Part shown: piece after piece, positions 7,790 to 15,704 of the stretch
How the letters are laid out: each line of letters starts with the position of its first letter
Numbering within the stretch: position 1 is the stretch's first letter
From: Dehalococcoidia bacterium
Lineage (GTDB): Bacteria > Chloroflexota > Dehalococcoidia > Tepidiformales > Tepidiformaceae
Length of the DNA stretch: 64,000 bases
Direction of reading: 5' to 3'
Assembly (NCBI GenBank): GCA_009841435.1
Contig: VXLW01000002.1
Location: 1 to 64,000 of the forward strand
The notes under the pieces: model-generated
Databases searched by the model: none
Seen by the model: the letters and a program-made list of their open reading frames with translations, nothing else
Told to the model about the DNA's origin: nothing
Translations under genes and position numbers: made by a program

Positions 7790-9679
7790 CTACGGTCGCC
7801 ACGGCCACCGCCGGGCGAGGAACGCCGCGCCGGTCAGGGTGGCGCCCAGTGCGACCACGACCACCCACGCTCCTGCCGGCCAACCGCCCGTGGCCGATCG
7901 CGACAGGCCGTTGCCCGTGGCGGCGGGTTCGGGTGCCTCCGCGGTCGACGGCATTGGCGCCTGCACCCGCTCAGGTGGCCGGGACCTGGAGTGGAGCTTT
8001 CCTCCCCAGCAGGCGATCTCGCCCGACTCCTTGAGAGCACAGGTCTGGTAGCGGGCCGCGCTCACGGAGAGGAAGCGCCCGGAGGGCGGCTCCGCCTGTC
8101 CCCAGACGTTTTCGCCCCAGCACACCACGGCTCCGTCGAGGTCCAGCGCACAGGCGTGCTGCCAGCCCACGCTCACCAACTGATACGTCCCCGCCGGCGG
8201 GTCTGTGCGGTGGTGTTGGCGGTTCCCCCAGCAGGTCAACTCGCCCGAGTCTCGTACGGCGCAGGTGTAGTCGTCGCGTGCGTCGAGGTGCCGGAATTGC
8301 CCGGAAGGGACGTCGGTCTGGCCGCTGTGGTTGGCGCCCCAGCAGGCCAGCTCCCCCGACTCACCCAGTGCACAGGTGTGAGCGAACCCGGCGGTGACCA
8401 GTCGGTACGCGCCTGGGGGCTGCGCCTGCTGGCGGTTGCCGTCGCCCCAGCAGGCCAGCTCACCCGAGTCTCGCACGGCGCAGCCGTGCCCGATCGCCAC
8501 GCTCAGGGACTGATACCGACCCGGAGGGATCTCCCACACCGGAGGATAGCGATCCCCCCAGCACACAAGCTCGCCAGACTCGCGAATGGCGCAGGCGTTC
8601 CCGTTGATGCCAGCGCTCACGGCCCGGAATGTGCCCGCGGGCTGCACCAGGCTGGCGAACGGGCCCCAGCAGTCCAGCACTCCTGTCTCGTGGATCGAGC
8701 AGTTGTGTTGGCCTCCCGCACTCACCGAACGGTAGGTTCCAGCAGGGGCGGTCCCGAGGCTGGCGCCGAACTGGTCGCCCCAACAGACGACCGTGCCGTC
8801 CGTGCGCACGGCGCAGGCATGCCTCCCCTCCACGCTTACAGAACGGAAGTTGCCGGAAGGACTGGCAGCCCAGGGACGCCCCCAGCAGAGGAGCTCACCT
8901 GAGTCCGTGACGGCACAGAACCCTCCGTTTCCTGCGTCGGCGCTGCGGTAGGATCCGGGCGAGTCCAGACTCTCCGGCCATCTACTCTCTCCCCAACACA
9001 GGATCTCACCTGCCTCGGTGATGCCGCAGGTGTGGTTGTAGCCTGCGTGAACGGAGTGGAAACGGCCCTCCGGCGCGTTCGTCTGGCCCCAGAGGTTGCC
9101 GCCCCAGCACCGGACTTCGCCGGACTCCAGGACGCCACAGGAGTAGGAGGTGCCACCGCTGACGGAGCGGTACGTGCCGGGAGGCGGATCTGTCTGGCCC
9201 CAGAAGTTGTCGCCCCAACAGACCGCTGCTCCCGTCTCGGTTACCGCGCAGGTGTGCGTGTGGCCTGCGCTCACGGAACGATAGGCGCCCGGTGGGGCGT
9301 CCACGGCCTCACTTACTTTCCAGCCATAGTCTCCGCCCCAGCAGACGATCTCGCCCGAGTCCCGGATGGCGCAGGCGTGCCACTCCCCGGCCGTGACCGA
9401 CCGGTACCTGCCCGGGGGCACATCCCGCTGGCCATAGCTGCCGTCTCCCCAACAGATCACCTCTCCGGTGGCGAGGAGGGCGCACGAGTGCTCGCCCCCA
9501 GCGGCCACCTCTAGGACGGGGCCACTGGTCGCCCGCTCGACGCTGAGGTCGGTGTAGTGAACGGTGCCCCTTGTGTCGGTGTGGGCGTCCACCGCCTCGA
9601 CACCCACCGCCACGAGCCCGAGCAGCACCGCCAAGGCCGCCGTGAGCACACCCTTCCACGGGCTACACAGGCGAGTCAC
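7790..9679 (-). CDS. Exported RCC1-like beta-propeller repeat protein with C-terminal membrane anchor
   Basis: The 629-aa protein has an N-terminal signal sequence (LTAALAVLLGLVAVGVEAV) and then 14 consecutive repeats of about 35 residues. The pattern is YRSVSAG...H-x-CAV-x-x-(S/T)GE-x-x-CWG-x-N-x-x-GQ-x-x-PPG, the RCC1_2-like type. Fourteen blades would suit two seven-bladed propellers. Almost every repeat carries a Cys pair (C...CWG), as expected for disulphides outside the cell. The last 46 residues form a Pro-Ala-Thr-Gly motif, a membrane helix (WVVVVALGATLTGAAFL) and a basic end, very like the end of the next gene. The GTG at 9679 is 6 nt from a TAGAGT box. Function is unknown; propellers of this type bind proteins or ligands. 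Confidence 0.85.
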   Translation of the reverse strand: MTRLCSPWKGVLTAALAVLLGLVAVGVEAVDAHTDTRGTVHYTDLSVERATSGPVLEVAAGGEHSCALLATGEVICWGDGSYGQRDVPPGRYRSVTAGEWHACAIRDSGEIVCWGGDYGWKVSEAVDAPPGAYRSVSAGHTHTCAVTETGAAVCWGDNFWGQTDPPPGTYRSVSGGTSYSCGVLESGEVRCWGGNLWGQTNAPEGRFHSVHAGYNHTCGITEAGEILCWGESRWPESLDSPGSYRSADAGNGGFCAVTDSGELLCWGRPWAASPSGNFRSVSVEGRHACAVRTDGTVVCWGDQFGASLGTAPAGTYRSVSAGGQHNCSIHETGVLDCWGPFASLVQPAGTFRAVSAGINGNACAIRESGELVCWGDRYPPVWEIPPGRYQSLSVAIGHGCAVRDSGELACWGDGNRQQAQPPGAYRLVTAGFAHTCALGESGELACWGANHSGQTDVPSGQFRHLDARDDYTCAVRDSGELTCWGNRQHHRTDPPAGTYQLVSVGWQHACALDLDGAVVCWGENVWGQAEPPSGRFLSVSAARYQTCALKESGEIACWGGKLHSRSRPPERVQAPMPSTAEAPEPAATGNGLSRSATGGWPAGAWVVVVALGATLTGAAFLARRWPWRP

Positions 9680-9691
9680 GCGGCGACTCTA
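9680..9691 (-). promoter_or_regulatory. Leaderless promoter -10 box for the RCC1-like gene
   Basis: On the minus strand TAGAGT (9691-9686) is followed by 6 nt (CGCCGC) and the GTG start at 9679, with no ribosome site. Confidence 0.55.
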
Positions 9692-9701
9692 AGCCAACGA
9701 G

Positions 9702-12425
9702 TCAAGGTCTTCGGGCGCCGCCTCGCGCCCGGGATCCCAGAACCGCGAGGCCCGCGGCTAGCACCACGACCACCCACACCGCCGACATCCCGCCACCCGC
9801 GAGCGGCGCCGGCGCACCGCTGCCCGTGTCAGCGGGTTCGGGGGCGTCGGGATCCTGCACCTCGGTGGGCGCGACCTCAGTCAGGGTGTAGGCGATGCGG
9901 GCGTAGTAGAGGGTCGTGAGCCCTTCGAACCCGGAGTCGGTGCCGACGATGAGCCAGAGGCGGCCCTGGTCATCCGTCGTGACCATCAGGGGCGCATCCG
10001 CGTTGGTCAGGGTCTTGACGGCGTAGGCGTCGCGGGAGGCGTCGGGGTGGGCGATGTTCCCGAGCACGACCATGTCCTGGCCGCCGCGGCTCTGGTTGCC
10101 CTTGTCGGTGTTCATCCTGAGGTGGCCGATGCTGTCCACGGCGCTGGCGGGTTCGATCGCGCTGGCCCCCGCCTTCACGAACACGCTTTCGCCCGGCGAC
10201 CCGCCGATCCCGACCAAGCCGGGGGAAACGTTGGTTGCGAGGTCGAGCGAGACCGACACGGTGTACTCGGTGTTCGGCCGCAGCCCACCGACCTGCCGCT
10301 TCAGGTACATGAACAGGTCGTCGCTGCGGTTGTGCCCCTGGACGTAGATGCCCCCGCCCTCGAGGCCCTCCGATAGCGGGCGGTAGCCGCCCGCAAGCTC
10401 GTAGATTTCCTGGTCGTAGTCCGCCGGGAGGTCGGCGAAGTCGACGACCCAGCCCTCGGCGTCGTGGTTGAACGTGAAGGTGAGGTTGTCGTCGTCCTCG
10501 GACAGGGCGTTGGGCGCCTCCTCCTGGCCCGCTTCCCGGAACGTGATCCGGGGCGGGCCGTCGGGCGCGTAGCGGGCGTCGTCCGCCGAGATTGTCCCGA
10601 GGCTCGCCAGGTAGTCGTGCAGGGACTGCTCGTAGCTCGTGGGGAGCTGCACGCGGCCGGGGTAGCGTCCGAGCACGTCGTAGCCGTCGCCGCCGGCGGC
10701 GATGAAGCTGCTCGCGACAACCGACACGTCGGGCGCACCTTCGGCCACCGCGCCACCGGAAACGATCGCGGCGCCATCGTCGAGCGTCAGGCTGACAACA
10801 CGCGACCCGGGGTCCCATGAGGCGTCATAGACGACCGATATTCCGGCCACCTGCAGGAAGGCGCCACTGGCAGCGGGATAGCGGGAAACCGAGTGCTCGA
10901 AGATGGCCTTGAGGTCCGCGGGGGCGACGCGGGGGACGACCGTCACGCCGTTGCCGAAGGGCAGCACGTCGAGCGTGTTGGCGCGGGAGATGTCGCCCGG
11001 GACGACACCACCCACGGGCAGCACGTCTCCTGCGTTCTGGCGAATGCCGCCGCTGTTCTGGAGGGCGATCACGGGGTTGGCGCTGCCCCGGGCGGGCAGG
11101 CCGAGGTCCGCGGCGTATCGATCGAAGCTCGCGAGCATGGCATCGGTCACGAGGTTGCCGGCGTTGGTGCCGCGCGTGCGAACACCGCGGGACACGTCCA
11201 GCAGCACCTCGGTGGTCGCGACGCGGGTCGCGGCGAGGCCGGCGAGGCACTCGATGACGGGCGCCTCGATGGACTGCACGAGGGCGGCGTCCTTTTCGAC
11301 CGCAGCAGTGAAGCCGGCAGCCGTGGCCGCGTCCAACGCGGGGACGACGGGCCGAGGGTAGCTCGTCTCGCGGACGATGCCGGTGACCTCACCCCCGTCG
11401 TCGAACTGGACATCGAGCCGGCCGACGTACTTGTAGTTCCCGGGGGCGGTCACGACGTAGACCGTGCGGCCATCGGCATCGTCGACCTCCATGGGGTAGG
11501 CGCCGCCGGGCTCGGCACGCTCACCGGGCACCACCTGCAGGGAGGCGTCAACGGCGGGGCTCTGCAGCAGGTCGCTGCCGCCGCCCGCCACGGCCACATC
11601 GACGCCGCTCAGGAGACCGACGAACTGCACGTCGTAGTCGATGCCCTGGAGGTGGCTGACGAAGATGATCTTGTTGACCCCCCGGTCGAGGAGCCGGTCG
11701 ATCTCGGCTTGCACGGCCGCGGCGGTCGTGGCGAAATCGGGCGTCACGGCCACCTTCCGCGGGATGGAGACGACGGACAGCGTCGGCGTGGTGGCGCCGA
11801 CGACTCCGAAGCGAGCGCCCGTGGCGTCATCGGTCACGATCATCGAGCGGGCGAGGACGCGGCCGTCCTCCGCAGCGTCCTCGATGAGGCCGTCGGCGTC
11901 GACGAGGTCATCGAACCCGGGCTCGGCCGAGAAATCGAGGTTGGCGCTCAGGAACGGCTGTCCGTCGAAGGCGCGGATGAAGCGCTCGAGGAAGTCCGGG
12001 GTCAGGTCGAACTCGTGGTTGCCGAGGATGTGGGCGTCGTAGGGGATGGCGTTCTGGGCCACGGCGTCGAAGAGCGGGTTGCCCTCCTTCCGGCCGCAGA
12101 TGAAGGTCGCGCTGGCGAGGTAGGAATCCCCGGCATAGACGTTGACCACGGCGTTCCCGCTGGCCCGCGCCTGCGCGATCTCGCGTTCGACCACGGCCTT
12201 GTAGGCGGCGATGCCACCGACGGCCACCGACGTGCTGGAGCCCTCGACGTCGACCACGTTGGTCAACGGCAGGAGGGAGGACTCGCCGTCGTTGTTGTGC
12301 AGCAGGGTGAGGGTGACGGGCCCGTCGCTCTCGGCCGCCGCGACGGGTACGCCCGCCAGAACGACGACTGCCAGCCAGAGCGCCAAACCTCGAAGGAGCA
12401 GCACGAGGGGTCGAGGATACCGCAC
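9702..12425 (-). CDS. 5'-nucleotidase / UshA-family metallophosphoesterase with accessory domain and C-terminal anchor
   Basis: The 907-aa exported protein has a signal peptide (LLLRGLALWLAVVVLAGVPVAA). Next come a calcineurin-like phosphoesterase domain (LLHNNDGES, AGDSYLASA, ILGNHEFD, FVSHLQGID) and a 5'-nucleotidase C-terminal domain (NSGGIR, GDI, GDGYDVLG). About 200 extra residues then look like a beta-sandwich. The end has the motif PADTGSG, a membrane helix and a basic tail, as in its neighbour. The family hydrolyses nucleotides outside the cytoplasm. In many members the first metal motif is D-x-H; here it reads N-D-G-E. The chosen GTG at 12425 avoids overlap with the methyltransferase gene; the frame is open to 12497. 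No ribosome site is obvious. Confidence 0.87.
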   Translation of the reverse strand: MRYPRPLVLLLRGLALWLAVVVLAGVPVAAAESDGPVTLTLLHNNDGESSLLPLTNVVDVEGSSTSVAVGGIAAYKAVVEREIAQARASGNAVVNVYAGDSYLASATFICGRKEGNPLFDAVAQNAIPYDAHILGNHEFDLTPDFLERFIRAFDGQPFLSANLDFSAEPGFDDLVDADGLIEDAAEDGRVLARSMIVTDDATGARFGVVGATTPTLSVVSIPRKVAVTPDFATTAAAVQAEIDRLLDRGVNKIIFVSHLQGIDYDVQFVGLLSGVDVAVAGGGSDLLQSPAVDASLQVVPGERAEPGGAYPMEVDDADGRTVYVVTAPGNYKYVGRLDVQFDDGGEVTGIVRETSYPRPVVPALDAATAAGFTAAVEKDAALVQSIEAPVIECLAGLAATRVATTEVLLDVSRGVRTRGTNAGNLVTDAMLASFDRYAADLGLPARGSANPVIALQNSGGIRQNAGDVLPVGGVVPGDISRANTLDVLPFGNGVTVVPRVAPADLKAIFEHSVSRYPAASGAFLQVAGISVVYDASWDPGSRVVSLTLDDGAAIVSGGAVAEGAPDVSVVASSFIAAGGDGYDVLGRYPGRVQLPTSYEQSLHDYLASLGTISADDARYAPDGPPRITFREAGQEEAPNALSEDDDNLTFTFNHDAEGWVVDFADLPADYDQEIYELAGGYRPLSEGLEGGGIYVQGHNRSDDLFMYLKRQVGGLRPNTEYTVSVSLDLATNVSPGLVGIGGSPGESVFVKAGASAIEPASAVDSIGHLRMNTDKGNQSRGGQDMVVLGNIAHPDASRDAYAVKTLTNADAPLMVTTDDQGRLWLIVGTDSGFEGLTTLYYARIAYTLTEVAPTEVQDPDAPEPADTGSGAPAPLAGGGMSAVWVVVVLAAGLAVLGSRARGGARRP

Positions 12426-12450
12426 GGCGTGCGGCGACCCGGAGCCGGGC

Positions 12451-13230
12451 TCAGGGGTCGATGCGCTCCATGACGATGTGGCGCAGGCCCCACTCAACGG
12501 GGCCGACGGCGGTTTGGCCGGATGCGATGGCGGCCAGGCTGCCGTCGAGGTCGTCGATGTCTGAAGGGGCGAAGTTGCGCCGGACGAAGTCGTTGTGCCT
12601 CCACACGCCCAGGTTCATATGGAACATCGCGGCGGCACGGTCGGCGGGAACGGGGACACTCTGCACGTTGCTGGCACGGCGCTTCAGCGAGGGAGGGTCG
12701 AGGATGGCATCGAGCACGGGGCCGATGTAGAGGGAGTTGCCCTGTTCGGTCAGCATCGCCTGATTGATCTCCATGTACGCAGTGAACACGGGGTGGGGCG
12801 TTTCGATGTACTCGACCTCTTCGATGAGCAGGCGTCCGCCCACTTCGAGCTGCCTGCCCCACAATTCGACGACGGCCTCGGGGCGCTGCAGGTGGGTCAG
12901 CTCAAAGCGGCTGAAGAGCAGGTCGTAGGGGCCGCAAGGGAAGGGGCCAGTCGTGATGTCGTGGAGGCGGAACGAGACCGTTTCGGAGGCAGTGGGACGC
13001 GCGAGGTCGAGGAAGCTGTCCGAGTTGTCCAGGCCCGTCGTGTGGGCGGCTTCCAGGGTGCCGGCCAGCAAGTGGGTCGAGTAGCCGGGCCCGCAGCCGA
13101 GGTCCGCGGCCAGTCGCAGTCCCGTGTGAGCAGCCTCGACCAGAAACGTGCGTGAGGACTGAGCGAAGGTCTCGGCGAGCAGCGCGAGCCGCCGGGCGGC
13201 CAGGTCAGTGTCTCCGAAGGCGTAGGTCAT
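12451..13230 (-). CDS. Class I SAM-dependent methyltransferase
   Basis: The 259-aa protein has the Rossmann-type SAM motifs. Motif I is AADLGCGPGYST, an acidic turn follows (TTGLDNSDSFLD), and a motif IV-like region reads PYDLLFSRFELTH. A long C-terminal part after residue 150 resembles small-molecule methyltransferases. The substrate is not identifiable. It ends 25 nt before the nucleotidase start on the same strand, so they may be co-transcribed. An A/T-rich patch (13250-13265) upstream probably holds its promoter; a short leader is expected. Confidence 0.8.
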   Translation of the reverse strand: MTYAFGDTDLAARRLALLAETFAQSSRTFLVEAAHTGLRLAADLGCGPGYSTHLLAGTLEAAHTTGLDNSDSFLDLARPTASETVSFRLHDITTGPFPCGPYDLLFSRFELTHLQRPEAVVELWGRQLEVGGRLLIEEVEYIETPHPVFTAYMEINQAMLTEQGNSLYIGPVLDAILDPPSLKRRASNVQSVPVPADRAAAMFHMNLGVWRHNDFVRRNFAPSDIDDLDGSLAAIASGQTAVGPVEWGLRHIVMERIDP

Positions 13231-13266
13231 CTCAGAGTGCCTGGTCGGCGACGCTTATCTTTAGTC

Positions 13267-13353
13267 TGGTGGAGGGGGCAGGATTCGAACCTGCGTACCG
13301 CTCTGCGGGGCAGATTTACAGTCTGCTGCCTTTAACCACTCGGCCACCCCTCC
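13267..13353 (-). tRNA. tRNA-Tyr (anticodon GTA)
   Basis: This is an 87-nt class II tRNA with a long variable arm. The acceptor arm GGAGGGG pairs with CCCCTCC, the anticodon loop CTGTAAA gives GTA, and the T arm contains GGTTCGAATCC. The CCA end is encoded. It lies 8 nt downstream of tRNA-Thr(TGT), so both probably come from one transcript. Confidence 0.96.
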
Positions 13354-13361
13354 ACCTGGTA

Positions 13362-13434
13362 AGCCCAGGAGGGGACTCGAACCCCTAACCTGCTGATTAC
13401 AAATCAGCCGCGCTGCCAGTTGCGCCACCTGGGC
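13362..13434 (-). tRNA. tRNA-Thr (anticodon TGT)
   Basis: The 73-nt cloverleaf has acceptor arm GCCCAGG/CCTGGGC, anticodon stem GCTGA/TCAGC around TTTGTAA (anticodon TGT), and T arm GGGGTTCGAGTCCCC. A CCA does not follow the discriminator base directly, unlike the other tRNA genes here. Confidence 0.96.
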
Positions 13435-13613
13435 AGGGGGTCGACCCCACCTGCCGGGGGCCGTGTGTCACCGCTTTTGACGGCGGCGGCCCTGCGAGTA
13501 TCGCCCCGCGCTCCCTCACCCGCAAACAGAATGGCCTCGCGCTGACATTCGGGTATTGGCCTTCCCGTGTCCGGCCGCCAGCCTCCCGCGAAACCTATTC
13601 GTGGAGGAACGCG

Positions 13614-13970
13614 ATGAGCGAGGAACCGGCAATCGGCGGCGAGGACACTCCGGCCAGCGGCGCGGAGGAGCAGCCCGAGCCCGTAATCGGCGCAACCGAC
13701 GGCGAGGCCCCCGCCCGCGACGCGAGCGAGGCGGAGTTGGCAGAAGTCCTGCGCGAGACCCTGCTCGCCGCGCACGACGACCTCACGCCGGACGACCTGC
13801 CGGGCGAGAGCGTCACCGAGGTGCGGGAGCGCTACGTGGCCGCCCGAGAGCGTCTTGAGCGCGAGGCGCAGGAGGCGAAGGTCCCCGCGGGCGCGCCGGG
13901 GCGGTTCGCCCCCGCGCCGACCAGCGCCTTCGAGAAGATCCGCGAGGGGCTCACGCGGCTGAACGCGTAG
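13614..13970 (+). CDS. Small acidic protein of unknown function
   Basis: The 118-aa protein is not one I recognise. Residues 1-40 are Glu/Ala/Pro-rich and probably disordered. Residues 40-90 look helical (EAELAEVLRETLLAAHDD, then EVRERYVAARERLEREAQEA). The end contains FEKIREGLTRLN. There is no signal peptide or membrane segment, so it is cytoplasmic. The ATG follows GTGGAGG with a 6-nt spacer, which supports expression. It lies alone between the tRNA pair and the GrpB gene. Confidence 0.65.
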   Translation: MSEEPAIGGEDTPASGAEEQPEPVIGATDGEAPARDASEAELAEVLRETLLAAHDDLTPDDLPGESVTEVRERYVAARERLEREAQEAKVPAGAPGRFAPAPTSAFEKIREGLTRLNA

Positions 13971-14019
13971 CCACCCCGGTCGACGGCGGGAAGGCGCGAG
14001 GCTAGCCTGACCCGCGGCC

Positions 14020-14565
14020 GTGACCCGCACTATCGACATTGTCGACTACGACCCAGCCTGGCCCGAGGCCTTCGCCGCTATCAGCCGCGCGGTGGCGGCC
14101 GCCCTCGGTCCGCTTGCGCTTCGAATCGAGCATGTCGGCAGCACCTCGGTACCCGGCCTCAGCGCCAAGCCGATCATCGACCTCGACGTGGTCATTGAGT
14201 CGCCTCGCGTGCTGCCGCTCGTCGTGGAGGCGCTGGGCACGCTGGGCTACGCCCACGAGGGGGACGGCGGCATCCCCGGCAGGGAGGCCTTTCGCCGCGC
14301 GGGAGCCACGGTCCCGGCCGACGGCTCGGGACAGGCGTGGCCCGCCCACCACCTGTACGTCTGTCCCAGCGACGGCGAGGAGCTGCGGCGGCACCTGCGC
14401 TTCCGCGACTACCTCCGCAGCCACCCCGAGGCCGCCGCCCGGTACGAAGCGCTCAAGCGCGACCTCGCGGAGCGCCACCCGAACGACATCGACTCCTACG
14501 TGCAAGGGAAGTCGGCGTTCGTCGAGCGCATCCTCGCAGTCGACGGCGGGGAAGCGCGGGGCTAG
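14020..14565 (+). CDS. GrpB / UPF0157 family protein (nucleotidyltransferase-like fold)
   Basis: The 181-aa protein has the family signature: VDYDPAWPEAFAAI near the start, then RIEHVGSTSVPGLSAKPIID, then HHLYVCPSDGEELRRHLRFR and DYLRSHPEAAARYEALKRDLA. GrpB-like domains share the nucleotidyltransferase fold, and some are found fused to dephospho-CoA kinase, but the activity of stand-alone forms is unclear. The start is GTG at 14020. A TAGCCT box lies 11 nt upstream and no ribosome site is visible, so the mRNA leader is very short at most. Confidence 0.88.
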   Translation: MTRTIDIVDYDPAWPEAFAAISRAVAAALGPLALRIEHVGSTSVPGLSAKPIIDLDVVIESPRVLPLVVEALGTLGYAHEGDGGIPGREAFRRAGATVPADGSGQAWPAHHLYVCPSDGEELRRHLRFRDYLRSHPEAAARYEALKRDLAERHPNDIDSYVQGKSAFVERILAVDGGEARG

Positions 14566-14586
14566 CATCGGCGGCAGGGGGAGACG

Positions 14587-15231
14587 ATGAACGTTGCCAT
14601 CCTCGGCCTCGGACGCTTCGGCACGCAGCTTGCGCGCGAACTCGCCGCACTCGGCGTCGACGTGCTCGGCGTCGACCGCGAAGGGGCGCGCGTGAACGAG
14701 ATCGTCGAGACGATCCTGCTGGCCGCCGAGGGGAACGTCGAGGAGGTCGAGTTCCTCGAGTCGCTCTCGCTGCACAACTACGACTCGGTGGTCGTGGCGA
14801 TCGGCAGCGACGTGGCCACGAGCGTGCTCGTGACGCTCACGCTGAAGCAGCGCCTGCGCCTGACCCACGTGGTCGCAAAGGCGAGCACGGGCGAGCACAC
14901 CCGCGCCCTCGAGCTGGCCGGCGCCGACGTGCTCGTGAACCCGGAGCGGGAATCGGCCCAGCGGCTGGCGCACACGCTCGGCAGCAGCGACATCACCGAC
15001 TACATGTCCCTGGGCGGGGCGCAGGGCATCGCGCGCGTGCGGGCGCCCTACTCAGCCACGGGACACGCCATCGGCGACCTCGACATCGCGGGGCGCTACA
15101 ACGTGTTCCTGCTGGCTCGCCTGCGCGACACCTCGGTCACGTTCAACCCGGACCTGGAAGAGACGGTGCAGCAGGGCGACTTCTGGATCGTGGCGGGTCG
15201 CGACGACCACCTGCGCGATCTGCAGCAGTAG
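14587..15231 (+). CDS. TrkA/KtrA-type K+ channel regulatory (RCK) subunit
   Basis: The 214-aa protein has an N-terminal RCK Rossmann domain (AILGLGRFGTQLARELA, with GxGxxG and the acidic end LGVDRE) and a C-terminal TrkA_C domain (about 145-214). Such proteins bind NAD(H) or ATP and gate a membrane K+ transporter of the Trk/Ktr type. No transporter gene is next to it, so its partner is elsewhere. The ATG has a purine-rich site (AGGGGGAGA) just upstream and a TAGCAT box that overlaps the GrpB stop codon, so it can have its own promoter with a short leader. A strong terminator follows 30 nt after the stop. Confidence 0.88.
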   Translation: MNVAILGLGRFGTQLARELAALGVDVLGVDREGARVNEIVETILLAAEGNVEEVEFLESLSLHNYDSVVVAIGSDVATSVLVTLTLKQRLRLTHVVAKASTGEHTRALELAGADVLVNPERESAQRLAHTLGSSDITDYMSLGGAQGIARVRAPYSATGHAIGDLDIAGRYNVFLLARLRDTSVTFNPDLEETVQQGDFWIVAGRDDHLRDLQQ

Positions 15232-15260
15232 CGCCGGCCCGCGCCGGTTCCGGGGCACGA

Positions 15261-15290
15261 AAAACCGCCCGCGTTTCTGCGGGCGGTTTT
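15261..15290. terminator. Rho-independent terminator, two-way
   Basis: A 12-bp perfect stem, AAAACCGCCCGC (15261-15272) with GCGGGCGGTTTT (15279-15290), encloses a 6-nt loop. The A-run and T-run allow it to act on both strands, ending the TrkA-like gene and the convergent small gene at 15341. Confidence 0.92.
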
Positions 15291-15340
15291 GCTATCCCGG
15301 CGGAAAGGAGGAAACGCCGGGGTCTCACTCCGGGAGCGGC

Positions 15341-15532
15341 CTAGGCCGCCCGGGTCATGCGGTGCTCCTCGTTGGTGATGAAGTCACTCTCGGAGAGCCA
15401 GTTCTTGAACTCCTTCACGGCGCCACACTCGTAGCAGCGGCCAAGGCTGACAGGCCCCGACGGCTCGTCGATGCGCCAGCGGTGGAAGTGCTGGGGCTTC
15501 GCTGCGGTGTGTTTGGTGCTGCGCTTGTTCAT
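15341..15532 (-). CDS. Small protein with a CxxC knuckle, unknown function
   Basis: The 63-aa protein has the pattern HFHRWRIDEPSG, then GRCYECGAVKEFKNW. One CxxC pair plus the nearby His residues could bind zinc. It is basic at the N-terminus (MNKRSTKHTAAK) and resembles small zinc-ribbon-like proteins. The ATG follows ACGGAGGTACGGTC, a good ribosome site. It stands alone, bounded by the two-way terminator downstream and by a 170-nt gap to the divergent HxlR-type regulator. A link to that regulator is possible only by position. Confidence 0.7.
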   Translation of the reverse strand: MNKRSTKHTAAKPQHFHRWRIDEPSGPVSLGRCYECGAVKEFKNWLSESDFITNEEHRMTRAA

Positions 15533-15704
15533 GACCGTACCTCCGTGGTTGACGTCGAAGGGCTCAAGCCCTACGCTCCTAAAGAAGAACCTCCGCTACT
15601 ATGTTTTCCGAAGTTCTAGCACAAGTGTAGCAGGAGCGCGGAAAGCGTCAAGTGGTGGTTCCCGAGGCCCTTCCCCGGGCCTTACCATGGAGATGAAGGC
15701 TTCC

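Noticed and set aside
12426-12497. Longer start for the nucleotidase-family gene at 12497
   Set aside because: It would overlap the upstream methyltransferase gene by 47 nt and put 24 non-signal residues before the signal peptide; the GTG at 12425 gives a normal signal peptide.
13432-13456. Palindromic GGGGTCGACCCC with outer arms beside the tRNA pair
   Set aside because: It has bulges and no T-run, lies on the upstream side of the minus-strand tRNA genes and overlaps the tRNA-Thr acceptor stem, so neither a terminator nor an operator role is supported.
14003-14019. TAGCCT box before the GrpB start as a leaderless promoter
   Set aside because: The gap to the GTG is 11 nt, outside the 6-9 nt range of the other sites, so a short leader is more likely and it was not counted.
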